NCBI RefSeq assembly: GCF_026343335.1 | Contig: NZ_JAPELX010000001.1 | Span: 8,060,001-8,124,000 of the forward strand | Source: Streptomyces sp. NBC_00078 | Lineage (GTDB): Bacteria > Actinomycetota > Actinomycetes > Streptomycetales > Streptomycetaceae | Length of the DNA stretch: 64,000 nucleotides | Reading direction: 5' to 3' | In this document: positions 17,042-27,122 of the stretch, in pieces | Layout: every line of letters begins with the position of its first letter | Position numbering within the stretch: the stretch's first letter is position 1 | The notes under the pieces: model-generated | The model's database searches: none | What the model was told of the DNA's origin: nothing | What the model saw: only the letters and a program-made list of their open reading frames with translations | Translations under genes and position numbers: made by a program

Positions 17042-18064
17042 ATGGCCATGCCGCTGCGCCAGTCCATCAAGGTCGCTACGTACTTGGCTGAACAGAAGTT
17101 CCGCAAGCGGGACAAGTTCCCGTTGATCGTGGAGCTGGAACCTCTCTTCGCATGCAATCTGAAGTGCGAGGGTTGCGGCAAGATCCAGCACCCGGCGGGT
17201 GTGCTCAAGCAGCGCATGCCGGTCGCGCAGGCCGTGGGGGCGGTGCTGGAGTCCGGTGCGCCGATGGTGTCGATCGCCGGCGGCGAACCCCTGATGCACC
17301 CTCAGATCGACGAGATCGTGCGGCAGTTGGTGGCGAAGAAGAAGTACGTCTTCCTCTGCACCAACGCCATGCTGCTGCGCAAGAAGATGGACAAGTTCAA
17401 GCCCTCTCCCTATTTCGCCTTCGCCGTGCACATCGACGGGCTGCGGGAGCGGCACGACGAGTCCGTGGCGAAGGAGGGTGTGTTCGACGAGGCCGTGGAG
17501 GCCATGAAGGAGGCCAAGCGGCGCGGCTTCCGGGTGACCACCAACTCGACCTTCTTCAACACGGACACCCCGCAGACCATCATCGAGGTGCTCAACTTCC
17601 TCAACGACGACCTCAAGGTCGACGAGATGATGATCTCGCCCGCCTACGCCTACGAGAAGGCGCCCGACCAGGAGCACTTCCTGGGCGTGGAGCAGACCCG
17701 CGAACTGTTCAAGAAGGCCTTCGCGGGCGGCAACCGCAAGAAGTGGCGGCTCAACCACTCGCCGCTGTTCCTCGACTTCCTGGAGGGCAAGGTCGACTTC
17801 CCCTGCACCGCCTGGGCGATCCCGAACTACTCGCTCTTCGGCTGGCAGCGCCCCTGCTACCTGATGAGCGACGGGTACGTGCCGACGTACCGCGAACTGA
17901 TCGAGGACACCGACTGGGACAAGTACGGCCGAGGCAAGGACCCGCGCTGCGCCAACTGCATGGCGCACTGCGGCTACGAGCCCACCGCCGTCCTCGCCAC
18001 GATGGGATCCCTGAAGGAGTCCCTGCGCGCCATGCGCGAGACGGTCTCCGGAAACCGGGAGTGA
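17042..18064 (+). CDS. hpnH: Radical SAM adenosyl-hopene transferase HpnH
   Basis: This 340-residue radical SAM enzyme adds the 5'-deoxyadenosyl moiety of SAM to hopene, making adenosylhopane. The 4Fe-4S motif CNLKCEGC (CxxxCxxC) lies near residues 37-44. A C-terminal Cys-rich segment (CANCMAHCGYEPTAV) fits the SPASM-like tail of HpnH. ATG 17042 is picked from a full GGAGGTGA five bases upstream; ATG 17048 is an alternative. It ends 4 bp before ispG. Confidence 0.95.
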   Translation: MAMPLRQSIKVATYLAEQKFRKRDKFPLIVELEPLFACNLKCEGCGKIQHPAGVLKQRMPVAQAVGAVLESGAPMVSIAGGEPLMHPQIDEIVRQLVAKKKYVFLCTNAMLLRKKMDKFKPSPYFAFAVHIDGLRERHDESVAKEGVFDEAVEAMKEAKRRGFRVTTNSTFFNTDTPQTIIEVLNFLNDDLKVDEMMISPAYAYEKAPDQEHFLGVEQTRELFKKAFAGGNRKKWRLNHSPLFLDFLEGKVDFPCTAWAIPNYSLFGWQRPCYLMSDGYVPTYRELIEDTDWDKYGRGKDPRCANCMAHCGYEPTAVLATMGSLKESLRAMRETVSGNRE

Positions 18065-18068
18065 CGTC

Positions 18069-19244
<1,176 letters not shown>

Positions 19245-19275
19245 AGCAAGGCACGGACCGAGAGGGGGCCCGAGC

Positions 19276-21210
19276 GTGACGATGCTGGAGAACATCCGGG
19301 GACCACGCGACCTGAAGGCGCTGTCCGAGGCGGAACTCGGTGAACTGTCCGAGGAGATCAGGGAGTTCCTGGTGCACGCGGTGGCCAGGACCGGCGGACA
19401 CCTCGGGCCCAACCTGGGGGTGGTGGAACTCTCCATCGCGCTCCACCGGGTCTTCGAGTCGCCGGTCGACCGCATCGTGTGGGACACCGGTCACCAGAGC
19501 TACGTACACAAGATCCTGACGGGCCGTCAGGACTTCTCCAAGCTCCGCGGAAAGGGTGGCCTGTCCGGCTACCCGTCGCGCGAGGAGTCCGAGCACGACA
19601 TCGTCGAGAACAGCCACGCCTCCACCGCGCTCGGCTGGGCCGACGGCCTCGCCAAGGCCCGCCAGGTGCAGGGCGAGAAGGGACACGTGGTCGCGGTCAT
19701 CGGCGACGGCGCGCTCACCGGCGGCATGGCCTGGGAGGCGCTGAACAACATCGCGGCCGCCAAGGACCGGCCGCTGATCATCGTCGTCAACGACAACGAG
19801 CGCTCGTACGCGCCGACCATCGGCGGCCTGGCGAACCACCTGGCCACCCTGCGCACCACCGACAGCTACGAGAAGGTGCTCGCCTGGGGCAAGGACGTGC
19901 TGCTGCGCACGCCCGTCGTCGGCAACACCGTCTACGAGTCGCTGCACGGCGCGAAGAAGGGCTTCAAGGACGCCTTCGCCCCGCAGGGCATGTTCGAGGA
20001 CCTGGGTCTCAAGTACGTCGGTCCGATCGACGGGCACGACATCGGGGCCGTCGAGTCCGCGCTCCGGCGCGCGAAACGCTTCCACGGCCCGGTCCTCGTC
20101 CACTGCCTCACGGAGAAGGGCCGCGGCTACGAGCCCGCCCTCGCCCATGAGGAGGACCACTTCCACACCGTCGGCGTGATGGACCCGCTCACCTGCGAGC
20201 CGCTCGCGCCGTCCAACGGCCCCTCCTGGACCTCGGTGTTCGGGGACGAGATCGCCGCGATCGGGGAGGAGCGGGAGGACGTCGTGGCGATCACGGCGGC
20301 CATGTTGCACCCGGTGGGCCTCGGCAAGTTCGCCGCACGCTTCCCGGAGCGTGTGTGGGACGTCGGCATCGCCGAGCAGCACGCGGCGGTGAGCGCGGCC
20401 GGGCTGGCGACCGGCGGTCTGCACCCCGTCGTCGCCGTCTACGCCACCTTCCTCAACCGCGCCTTCGACCAGCTCCTGATGGATGTGGCGCTGCACCGCT
20501 GCGGGGTCACCTTCGTCCTGGACCGCGCCGGCGTCACGGGCGTCGACGGCCCGTCCCACAACGGCATGTGGGACATGTCCATCCTCCAGGTCGTGCCGGG
20601 GCTGCGCATCGCCGCTCCACGCGACGCCGACCAGTTGCGCGCCCAGTTGCGCGAGGCCGTCGCCGTCGACGACGCTCCGACGCTGGTCCGCTTCCCCAAG
20701 GAGTCGGTCGGTCCAAGGATCCCGGCGATCGACCGGGTGGGCGGACTCGACGTCCTGCACCGCGGCCCGGACACACCCGAGGTGCTGCTCGTCGCCGTCG
20801 GCGTGATGGCGCCCGTCTGCCTCCAGGCCGCCGACCTGCTGCAGGCACGCGGGATCTCGTGCACCGTCGTCGACCCCCGCTGGGTCAAGCCCGTCGACCC
20901 GGCGCTCCCGGGCCTCGCGGCCGAACACCGACTGGTGGCCGTCGTCGAGGACAACAGCCGTGCGAGCGGGGTGGGAGCCGCGGTGGCGCTGGCGCTCGGC
21001 GATGCCGAAGTCGACGTGCCCGTACGGCGGTTCGGCATCCCGGAGCAGTTCCTCGCGCACGCCAAGCGCGGTGAGGTGCTCGCCGACATCGGGCTGACGC
21101 CGGTGGAGGTGGCCGGCCGGATCAGCGCGAGCCTCGCCGTCAAGGAGGCCGAGGACACTCTGGTCGTCAAGGAGCAGGCGGACGGCCCAGTCAAGGAGAA
21201 AGCTGAATGA
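19276..21210 (+). CDS. dxs: 1-Deoxy-D-xylulose-5-phosphate synthase
   Basis: This 644-residue thiamine-diphosphate transketolase-family enzyme condenses pyruvate and glyceraldehyde-3-phosphate, the entry step of the MEP pathway. The ThDP motif is GDGALTGGMAWEALNN. The substrate His is in DTGHQSYVHKIL. DRAGVTGVDGPSHNGMWD is the conserved pyrimidine-binding-domain segment. The start could be GTG 19276 or ATG 19282. It overlaps the aminotransferase gene by ATGA. Its presence raises precursor supply together with ispG. Confidence 0.97.
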   Translation: MTMLENIRGPRDLKALSEAELGELSEEIREFLVHAVARTGGHLGPNLGVVELSIALHRVFESPVDRIVWDTGHQSYVHKILTGRQDFSKLRGKGGLSGYPSREESEHDIVENSHASTALGWADGLAKARQVQGEKGHVVAVIGDGALTGGMAWEALNNIAAAKDRPLIIVVNDNERSYAPTIGGLANHLATLRTTDSYEKVLAWGKDVLLRTPVVGNTVYESLHGAKKGFKDAFAPQGMFEDLGLKYVGPIDGHDIGAVESALRRAKRFHGPVLVHCLTEKGRGYEPALAHEEDHFHTVGVMDPLTCEPLAPSNGPSWTSVFGDEIAAIGEEREDVVAITAAMLHPVGLGKFAARFPERVWDVGIAEQHAAVSAAGLATGGLHPVVAVYATFLNRAFDQLLMDVALHRCGVTFVLDRAGVTGVDGPSHNGMWDMSILQVVPGLRIAAPRDADQLRAQLREAVAVDDAPTLVRFPKESVGPRIPAIDRVGGLDVLHRGPDTPEVLLVAVGVMAPVCLQAADLLQARGISCTVVDPRWVKPVDPALPGLAAEHRLVAVVEDNSRASGVGAAVALALGDAEVDVPVRRFGIPEQFLAHAKRGEVLADIGLTPVEVAGRISASLAVKEAEDTLVVKEQADGPVKEKAE

Positions 21211-22592
21211 CCAAGGAGTTCGACCTCGGCGCTCTCCTGGCCGAGCGCGGAGCCGAGCGCTACGAGCTGCACGGCAGGTACCTGAACCACCAGCTCCCGC
21301 GCATGCTGCACACCATCGGCTTCGACAAGGTCTACGAGCGCGCCGAGGGCGCCCACTTCTGGGACGCGGACGGCAACGACTACCTGGACATGCTGGCCGG
21401 GTTCGGAGTGATGGGCCTCGGGCGCCACCACCCCGTCGTCCGCAAGGCGCTGCACGACGTCCTCGACGCCCAGCTCGCCGACCTCACCCGCTTCGACTGC
21501 CAGCCGCTGCCCGGACTGCTGGCCGAGAAGCTGCTCACGCACAGCCCGCACCTGGACCGGGTGTTCTTCGGCAACAGCGGTACCGAGGCGGTGGAGACCG
21601 CGCTGAAGTTCGCCCGGTACGTCACCGGCAGGCCGAGGATCCTGTACTGCGACCACGCTTTCCACGGTCTGACCACCGGGTCGCTCTCGGTCAACGGCGA
21701 GGACGGCTTCCGGAACGGCTTCGCCCCGCTGCTGCCCGACACGGCCGTCCCGCTCGGTGATCTCGACGCCCTGGCGCGGGAGTTGAAGAAGGGCGATGTC
21801 GCCGCCCTGATCGTCGAGCCGATCCAGGGCAAGGGTGTGCACGAGGCCCCGCCCGGCTATCTCCGGGCTGCCCAGGAACTCCTGCGCAAGCACAGGGCGC
21901 TGCTCATCGCCGACGAGGTGCAGACGGGCCTCGGCCGCACCGGGGACTTCTACGCCTACCAGCACGAGGACGGCGTCGAGCCGGACCTGGTGTGCGTGGC
22001 CAAGGCCCTGTCCGGCGGCTATGTGCCGGTCGGCGCCACCCTCGGCAAGGACTGGATTTTCAAGAAGGTCTACTCGTCCATGGACCGGGTGCTCGTCCAC
22101 TCGGCCAGCTTCGGCTCCAACGCCCAGGCCATGGCGGCGGGCCTCGCCGTGCTGTCCGTCATGGAGGACGAGCAGATCGTCGCGGGCGCGCGCGTGACCG
22201 GGGAGCAGCTGAGGTCCCGGCTTGCGGCGCTGATCGACAAGTACGAGCTGCTCGCCGACGTCCGCGGCCGGGGCCTGATGATCGGCATCGAGTTCGGCAG
22301 GCCCAAGTCGCTGAAGCTGCGCAGTCGTTGGACCATGCTGCAGGCGGCGCGCAAGGGCCTGTTCGCGCAGATGGTCGTCGTACCGCTGCTGCAGCGGCAC
22401 AGGATCCTCACCCAGGTCTCCGGAGACCACCTGGAGGTCATCAAACTGATCCCGCCGCTGATCATCGGCGAGCAGGACGTGGACCGGTTCGTCGACGCCT
22501 TCACGGCCGTGATGGACGACGCACACAGCGGGGGTGGCCTGATGTGGGACTTCGGCAAGACACTGGTGAAGCAGGCGGTCGCCAACCGATAG
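21207..22592 (+). CDS. hpnO: PLP aminotransferase HpnO (ribosylhopane aminase)
   Basis: This 461-residue class III aminotransferase, last in the hopanoid operon, is expected to convert the ribosylhopane aldehyde to aminobacteriohopanetriol. The PLP lysine is K266 in VAKALSGGYVPVG. GNSGTEAVETALKFAR, HAFHGLTTG, and IADEVQTGLGRTG are typical class III motifs. It starts by ATGA overlap with dxs. No terminator hairpin is evident before the next gene, which has its own operator. Confidence 0.92.
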   Translation: MTKEFDLGALLAERGAERYELHGRYLNHQLPRMLHTIGFDKVYERAEGAHFWDADGNDYLDMLAGFGVMGLGRHHPVVRKALHDVLDAQLADLTRFDCQPLPGLLAEKLLTHSPHLDRVFFGNSGTEAVETALKFARYVTGRPRILYCDHAFHGLTTGSLSVNGEDGFRNGFAPLLPDTAVPLGDLDALARELKKGDVAALIVEPIQGKGVHEAPPGYLRAAQELLRKHRALLIADEVQTGLGRTGDFYAYQHEDGVEPDLVCVAKALSGGYVPVGATLGKDWIFKKVYSSMDRVLVHSASFGSNAQAMAAGLAVLSVMEDEQIVAGARVTGEQLRSRLAALIDKYELLADVRGRGLMIGIEFGRPKSLKLRSRWTMLQAARKGLFAQMVVVPLLQRHRILTQVSGDHLEVIKLIPPLIIGEQDVDRFVDAFTAVMDDAHSGGGLMWDFGKTLVKQAVANR

Positions 22593-22628
22593 GGCGGTCG
22601 CGAACCGATAGGCACAACGGCGGCTCTT

Positions 22629-22663
22629 TTGCCTCTGAGGCAAAAAATTTGCCGCAGAGGCAA
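22629..22663. promoter_or_regulatory. Tandem palindromic operator before the XRE-cupin gene
   Basis: Two near-identical dyads, TTGCCTCTGAGGCAA (22629-22643) and TTGCCGCAGAGGCAA (22649-22663), are spaced 20 bp centre to centre, two helical turns, so both face the same side of DNA. They end 12 bp before the XRE start codon. This is the expected position for autoregulation by the XRE protein. The binding protein is inferred. Confidence 0.6.
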
Positions 22664-22675
22664 GGCTCCGGCTGA

Positions 22676-23359
22676 ATGGAGAGCATGAGCTCTCCAGAGG
22701 CAGAGGCAGAGGCAGAGGCAGAGGCAGAGCCGGAGCCCGGGCGCGCGGCACCGGGCTCGTCGGCCGGGCGGACGGAGTTCCTGCCCGCCGTCGCACCACA
22801 GCTTCGCGCGCTGCGCCGCCGGGCCTCCCTCACCCTGGAGACCGCGGCCCGCGCCGCCGGACTGTCACCCGCCCACCTGTCCCGGCTTGAGACCGGACAG
22901 CGCCAGCCGTCGCTGCCGATGCTGCTCGCCCTCGCCCGTATCTACGCTACGACCGTCTCGGAACTGCTCGGCGAGACGGTCGCCGACCGGGACGCCGTCG
23001 TACGCGCCACCGACATGGAACCGACCGTGGCGGGCGGCTGGACCTACTGGCAGGCCGGCGCGCCCGGCCGCGGCATGCAGGCCCTGCGCGTCCACGTACC
23101 GTACGGCTCGCAGGGCGACATCGTGCGCGTGCACCCCGGCGAGGAGTGGCTGTACGTCCTCCAGGGACGCCTGCGGCTGCGCCTCGGGGACACCACGCAC
23201 CGGCTCACCGCCGGAGACAGCGCGCACTTCGACTCGCTGACCCCGCACCGGATCGCCGCCGAGGACCCCGACGGGGTCGAGCTCCTGTTCGTCCACACCC
23301 TTCTGCAGAGCCCCACGGCCACGCTGTGCCTGGGCCCGATCACCGGAGACATGCCATGA
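22676..23359 (+). CDS. XRE-family regulator with cupin domain
   Basis: This protein of 227 residues (or 224 from ATG 22685) has an N-terminal EA-repeat tail (SSPEAEAEAEAEAEPEPG). A helix-turn-helix follows at about residues 40-95 (LRALRRRASLTLETAARAAG, LSPAHLSRLETGQRQPSL). A C-terminal cupin comes last (GEEWLYVLQGRLRLRLGD). XRE-cupin proteins usually sense a small ligand through the cupin and repress nearby genes. The tandem operator just upstream suggests autoregulation. It lies 84 bp after hpnO and overlaps the small membrane-protein gene by ATGA. Control of the hopanoid operon is possible, but no matching site was found upstream of hpnC. Confidence 0.88.
   Translation: MESMSSPEAEAEAEAEAEPEPGRAAPGSSAGRTEFLPAVAPQLRALRRRASLTLETAARAAGLSPAHLSRLETGQRQPSLPMLLALARIYATTVSELLGETVADRDAVVRATDMEPTVAGGWTYWQAGAPGRGMQALRVHVPYGSQGDIVRVHPGEEWLYVLQGRLRLRLGDTTHRLTAGDSAHFDSLTPHRIAAEDPDGVELLFVHTLLQSPTATLCLGPITGDMP
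22697..22726. repeat. Five GAGGCA hexamers inside the XRE gene
   Basis: Five perfect tandem copies of gaggca encode the Glu-Ala run of the XRE protein. The unit equals the right half-site (GAGGCA) of the operator 35 bp upstream, which may be coincidence or an extension of the binding array. Copy number may vary between strains. Confidence 0.85.
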
Positions 23360-23481
23360 GCGACAGGAACATGGAGGAGAAGTTCCCGCGCGCCCTGTGG
23401 GTGCGCCTGATCATCTACATCGCGGTGGGGCATCTCTTCGCCGCCTTCATCTACCTGCTGTTCGCGGTGGGGGCGAAGTAG
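23356..23481 (+). CDS. 41-residue single-span membrane peptide (DUF6126-like)
   Basis: The ATG overlaps the XRE stop (ATGA). The product has a charged N-terminus (MSDRNMEEKFPRALWVRL) and one hydrophobic helix (IIYIAVGHLFAAFIYLLF), ending GAK. Small hydrophobic proteins of this kind commonly follow XRE-cupin genes in Streptomyces and, from memory, correspond to DUF6126. It is probably an inner-membrane partner or target of the regulator. Function unknown. Confidence 0.8.
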   Translation: MSDRNMEEKFPRALWVRLIIYIAVGHLFAAFIYLLFAVGAK

Positions 23482-23518
23482 GCGAAGATCAGTGAGGCGG
23501 TGACGCCGGCTCACCGGC

Positions 23519-24316
23519 CTAGTCGAGGAGCCGCTCGCGCAGGCTCTCGCGGATTTGCGGGGTGAGCCCGAGGCCCTGCTCCAGGTAGGTGCCGACGTCG
23601 CCCCACGTCTCCTCGATGGTCTCGAAGGCGGCGGCCAGATACTCGGCGCGCGCCTCGAACAGGGGGCTGAGCAGTTCCATGACCTCGGGGGAGTAGCCGG
23701 CGGCGGAGCTGCCGCTGCGGTGCACCTTGTAGCGGCGGTGCTTGGCGTTCGACTCCAGGTAGTCCGCGACGATCGCCTCGCGTTCCACGCCCAGGGCGAG
23801 CAGCGTCACGGCTATCGACAGGCCCGCACGGTCCTTGCCCGCGGCGCAGTGCATCAGTGCGGGCACGCTGTCCTCGGCGAGTGAGCGCAGTACGTGGGCG
23901 TGCTCGGCGGTGCGCTCCCTGATGATCGTGCGGTAGGAGACGATCATGCGGTTGGCCGCCTTGCCGTCGCCGAGGATGCCGCGCAGCTGGTCGATCTCAC
24001 CGTCGCGGACCATCTTCCAGAACTCGGAGCCGTCCGCCGGATCGGTCAGCGGAAGGTTCACGTTCCGTACGCCCGGCAGTTCGACGTCGGGGCCCTCCAG
24101 CTTCTGGTCCGCCGCATTGCGGAAGTCGAAGACCGTGTGCAGGCCCAGGGAGGCCAGGAAGGCAGCGTCCTCCTCCGTCGCGTGTGCGAGGTGGCCGCTG
24201 CGGAACAGCACCCCGTACCGCACCCGCCGTCCGTCCGTGGCCGGGAGCCCACCCACATCGCGGAAGTTACGGACTCCGGTCAGCTCCGGCTCGGTCGACG
24301 GGATCTGCTGCGTCAC
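23519..24316 (-). CDS. Tyrosine-protein phosphatase (PTP-like, secreted/cytosolic type)
   Basis: This 265-residue phosphatase belongs to the bacterial protein tyrosine/serine phosphatase family (MptpB-like). The signature loop is HCAAGKDRAGLS (HCxxGKDR). The N-terminal GVRNFRDVGGLPATDGRRVR and FDFRNAADQKLEG are typical. The start is taken as GTG 24316, with GGAGGAGC upstream, rather than the much longer frame to 24505, which reaches into the divergent glycosidase leader. It is convergent with the XRE operon (37-bp gap) and divergent from the GH36 gene. The substrate is unknown. Confidence 0.88.
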   Translation of the reverse strand: MTQQIPSTEPELTGVRNFRDVGGLPATDGRRVRYGVLFRSGHLAHATEEDAAFLASLGLHTVFDFRNAADQKLEGPDVELPGVRNVNLPLTDPADGSEFWKMVRDGEIDQLRGILGDGKAANRMIVSYRTIIRERTAEHAHVLRSLAEDSVPALMHCAAGKDRAGLSIAVTLLALGVEREAIVADYLESNAKHRRYKVHRSGSSAAGYSPEVMELLSPLFEARAEYLAAAFETIEETWGDVGTYLEQGLGLTPQIRESLRERLLD

Positions 24317-24485
24317 GGGGGCTCCTCCCACTCCGCCCGGCCGACGGGCTCGTCGTCGGGCACGCTTTCGACGATACGACATGGATTCCTCAGGCAATGA
24401 GTTGTCCACAGGCGTTGCCGAAAGGCCCCGAAGCACTTGATGATGTTGGGCATTGATCGCTCCTGTTCGGATGTGTGAGGGCTTG

Positions 24486-26564
24486 ATGCTGGAGATCTCC
24501 GACAACGGCCGTACGTGGCTCCTCTCAGGGCCGACCAGCAGTTACGCCGTCCATCTCACCGAGGGGGACGAACTGCTGCACCTGCACTGGGGCCCCCGGA
24601 TCGCGCTCGCCGACGCCGAGGCCCTCGCCGTCCGCCCGCTGCCCGACTACCGGCCCTTCGAGGCGCAGCTCGACGGCCACGAGGAGTACCCGGTCGAGGG
24701 CGGCCCCCGCTTCGCGCGGCCCGCCCTGTCGGTGCGCACCGACGAGCGGCGCGGCACCGAATGGCACTTCGAGGCGTACGAGGCCGACGGCGGGGACGAT
24801 GGCGAGCTGCGCCTGCGCTTCCGTGACGGCGGGCTCACGCTCACCCTGCACTACCGCATGCGGCACGACGTCGTAGAACGCTGGGTGACTCTCGACAACG
24901 AAGGCACTGCCCTGGAGCTGTTGCGGGCAGACTCCGCCACCTGGACGCTGCCCGAGCGCGAGGACTGGCGGCTGTCCCAGCTGCACGGACGCTGGGCCGC
25001 CGAGTCCCGGCTGACCAGTTCCCTTCTCACCTACGGTGAGAAGGTCATCGGCAGCCGCCGCGGCCACACCGGGCACCAGCACCTGCCCTGGGTCGCGCTC
25101 GACACCGACGCCACCGAGGAGCGCGGCGAGGTCTACGGCTGCGCGCTCGGCTGGTCGGGTTCCTGGCGGATCACCGTCGCGCACCTCGCGGACGCGCGCG
25201 TGCAGATCACCGGCGGCGCCGGATGCGACGACTCAGGGCTGCTGCGCCTGGACGCGGGGGAGTCGTACACGACGCCCGTCTTCGCCGGCCTGTGGAGCGA
25301 CGGCGGCTTCGGCGGCGCGAGCCGCGCCTGGCACGCCTATCAGCGCGCGCACGTCATCCCGGACGCGGACCGGGACCGGCCGGTGCTGTTCAACTCCTGG
25401 GAGGCCACCGAGTTCGACATCTCCGAGGAGCAGCAGGGGACACTCGCCCGGCGGGCCGCGGCGATCGGCGTCGAGCTGTTCGTGGTCGACGACGGCTGGT
25501 TCGGCAAGCGCACCAGCGACCGGGCCGGACTCGGCGACTGGACCCCCAACCCCGACCGCTTCCCGAAAGGCCTGAAGCCGCTCGCGGACTACGTGCACGC
25601 CCTCGGCATGCAGTTCGGCATCTGGGTCGAGCCCGAGATGGTCAACCCGGACAGCGAGCTCTACCGCGCCCACCCCGACTGGGTACAGTTCCAACCGGGA
25701 CGAAAGCGGACGGAATTCCGCAATCAGCTCGTACTGAACCTGGCCCGGGAGGACGTCCAGGAGTACCTCTGGGGGCAGCTCGACGGGCTCCTGTCCAGCG
25801 CCCCGATCGACTACGTCAAGTGGGACTTCAACCGCTGCTTCACCGACGCTGGCTGGCCTGACGACCCCTACCCGCAGCGGCTCTGGATCGACCATGTCCG
25901 GGCGCTGTACGCACTGTTGGACCGGCTGCGCGCGGCCCACCCGGGCGTTGCCTTCGAGTCCTGCTCGGGCGGTGGCGGCCGCATCGACCTCGGGATCCTG
26001 AGCCGTACCGACCAGGTGTGGACCTCCGACAACACCGACCCGCTCGACCGGCTCGCCATCCAGCACGGCTTCAGCCAGATCCACCCCGCGCGCGTGATGG
26101 CAGCCTGGGTCACCGACAGCCCCAACACCCAGCTCAACGGGCGGGTCAGCTCGCTGCGTTTCCGCTTCGTCAGCTCCATGGCCGGAGTGCTGGGGGTCGG
26201 CGGAGACCTCGCCCAGTGGACCGAGGAGGAGCTCGCGGAGGCCGGCGAGTGGGTGACTCTCTACAAGGAGATCCGTCCGCTTGTGCAGCAGGGCGACCTG
26301 TACCGGTTGCGGGCGCCGCGGGGCGGGCTCAGTGCGGTGCAGTACGTGCGTGGCGACGAGGCGGTCGTCCTCGCGTGGCTTCAGGCACAGAGCTACGGGG
26401 AACCCGTGCCGGCGCTGCGACTGCAGGGCCTCGACCCGACAGCGTCGTATGAATGCCGCGAAACGGGCGAAGTTCACAGAGGTGCCGTACTCCTGCATCA
26501 CGGACTGCGCACCGGGCTGCGCGGCGACCTCGACGCGGCAGTTTTCCGCCTGCGTCGCATCTGA
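24486..26564 (+). CDS. GH36 alpha-galactosidase
   Basis: This 692-residue glycoside hydrolase family 36 enzyme cleaves terminal alpha-galactosides. An N-terminal beta-sandwich (residues 1-310) precedes the (beta/alpha)8 barrel. The nucleophile is D447 in YVKWDFNR and the acid/base is D501 in SCSGGGGRID. VNPDSELYRAHPDW and DDGWFGKR are family markers. A C-terminal beta domain follows. There is no signal peptide, so it is probably cytoplasmic. ATG 24486 has gtGAGGG 5 bp upstream; TTG 24453 would add 11 residues. It is a single-gene unit. Confidence 0.93.
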   Translation: MLEISDNGRTWLLSGPTSSYAVHLTEGDELLHLHWGPRIALADAEALAVRPLPDYRPFEAQLDGHEEYPVEGGPRFARPALSVRTDERRGTEWHFEAYEADGGDDGELRLRFRDGGLTLTLHYRMRHDVVERWVTLDNEGTALELLRADSATWTLPEREDWRLSQLHGRWAAESRLTSSLLTYGEKVIGSRRGHTGHQHLPWVALDTDATEERGEVYGCALGWSGSWRITVAHLADARVQITGGAGCDDSGLLRLDAGESYTTPVFAGLWSDGGFGGASRAWHAYQRAHVIPDADRDRPVLFNSWEATEFDISEEQQGTLARRAAAIGVELFVVDDGWFGKRTSDRAGLGDWTPNPDRFPKGLKPLADYVHALGMQFGIWVEPEMVNPDSELYRAHPDWVQFQPGRKRTEFRNQLVLNLAREDVQEYLWGQLDGLLSSAPIDYVKWDFNRCFTDAGWPDDPYPQRLWIDHVRALYALLDRLRAAHPGVAFESCSGGGGRIDLGILSRTDQVWTSDNTDPLDRLAIQHGFSQIHPARVMAAWVTDSPNTQLNGRVSSLRFRFVSSMAGVLGVGGDLAQWTEEELAEAGEWVTLYKEIRPLVQQGDLYRLRAPRGGLSAVQYVRGDEAVVLAWLQAQSYGEPVPALRLQGLDPTASYECRETGEVHRGAVLLHHGLRTGLRGDLDAAVFRLRRI

Positions 26565-26930
26565 CCCGTCTGTCCGAATTAGTGCCTTGATTGGACTTCC
26601 GGCGCCTTCGGTCGCGTTAGCTCACTTTCGCTCATCTTCCTTCCTCTTCACGCCCCTGTGGTCCATTTTGCTTGCCTTCATTCCAACTCGCTCCGGAATG
26701 GGGACTCCTGGGCTGAGGGTGCGTGAGGAGCGTCATATTCGTGACCGAGCGTGGCGCGTCATGTCCACGTAATTCACGTGCTTTATAAGGGGGATTGGCC
26801 AAAGGAGCGATCTCGAAATTCACGCACGGTTACCGGGATTTCTCTCAAGGGATCAACAGAAACGTATTCGCAGGGAACCATCGCTTGTCCCTTTGCGTCC
26901 CGGTCGCTTACGTTCGCCACCAATCCGGAC
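26565..26930. other. 366-bp non-coding leader region before the riboswitch
   Basis: No convincing gene is seen here. Base composition is less GC-rich than the neighbours (for example gtgctttataaggggg at about 26777), suggesting promoter DNA for the long leader transcript of the M23 hydrolase gene. The stretch cacgtaattcacgtg near 26765 has CACGT direct repeats. No clear sigma-factor consensus was assigned. Confidence 0.4.
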
Positions 26931-27107
26931 GGACGCCCAATCCTGCCGCCGCCCGGTGCCCGCACAACTCACCCGTGAACGGCAGGAGCGGGGGACCCAC
27001 AGGTATCACCGCCTGTTCCGGTCTCCGGAACGGCTTGGGGTAAAGCCGCGTCATAAGCGCGGCCGGGCATCTCCAGCCCGCACCCGACAGCTCACCTCGT
27101 AGGCGCC
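26931..27107 (+). ncRNA. ydaO/yuaA-type c-di-AMP riboswitch
   Basis: The leader carries the conserved core of the ydaO (RF00379) aptamer: CAATCCTGCCG, then GGCAGGAGCGGGGGACCCA (26981-26999), TTGGGGTAAAGCC (27035-27047), and the 3' block GGGCATCTCCAGCCCG...CCGACAGCTCACCTCGTAGGCG (27065-27105). In actinomycetes this element senses cyclic di-AMP and controls cell-wall hydrolases. It ends about 16 bp before the start codon of the M23/LysM gene, whose ribosome site follows directly. The boundaries are approximate. Confidence 0.9.
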
Positions 27108-27122
27108 GGAGAGGAATTCGTC

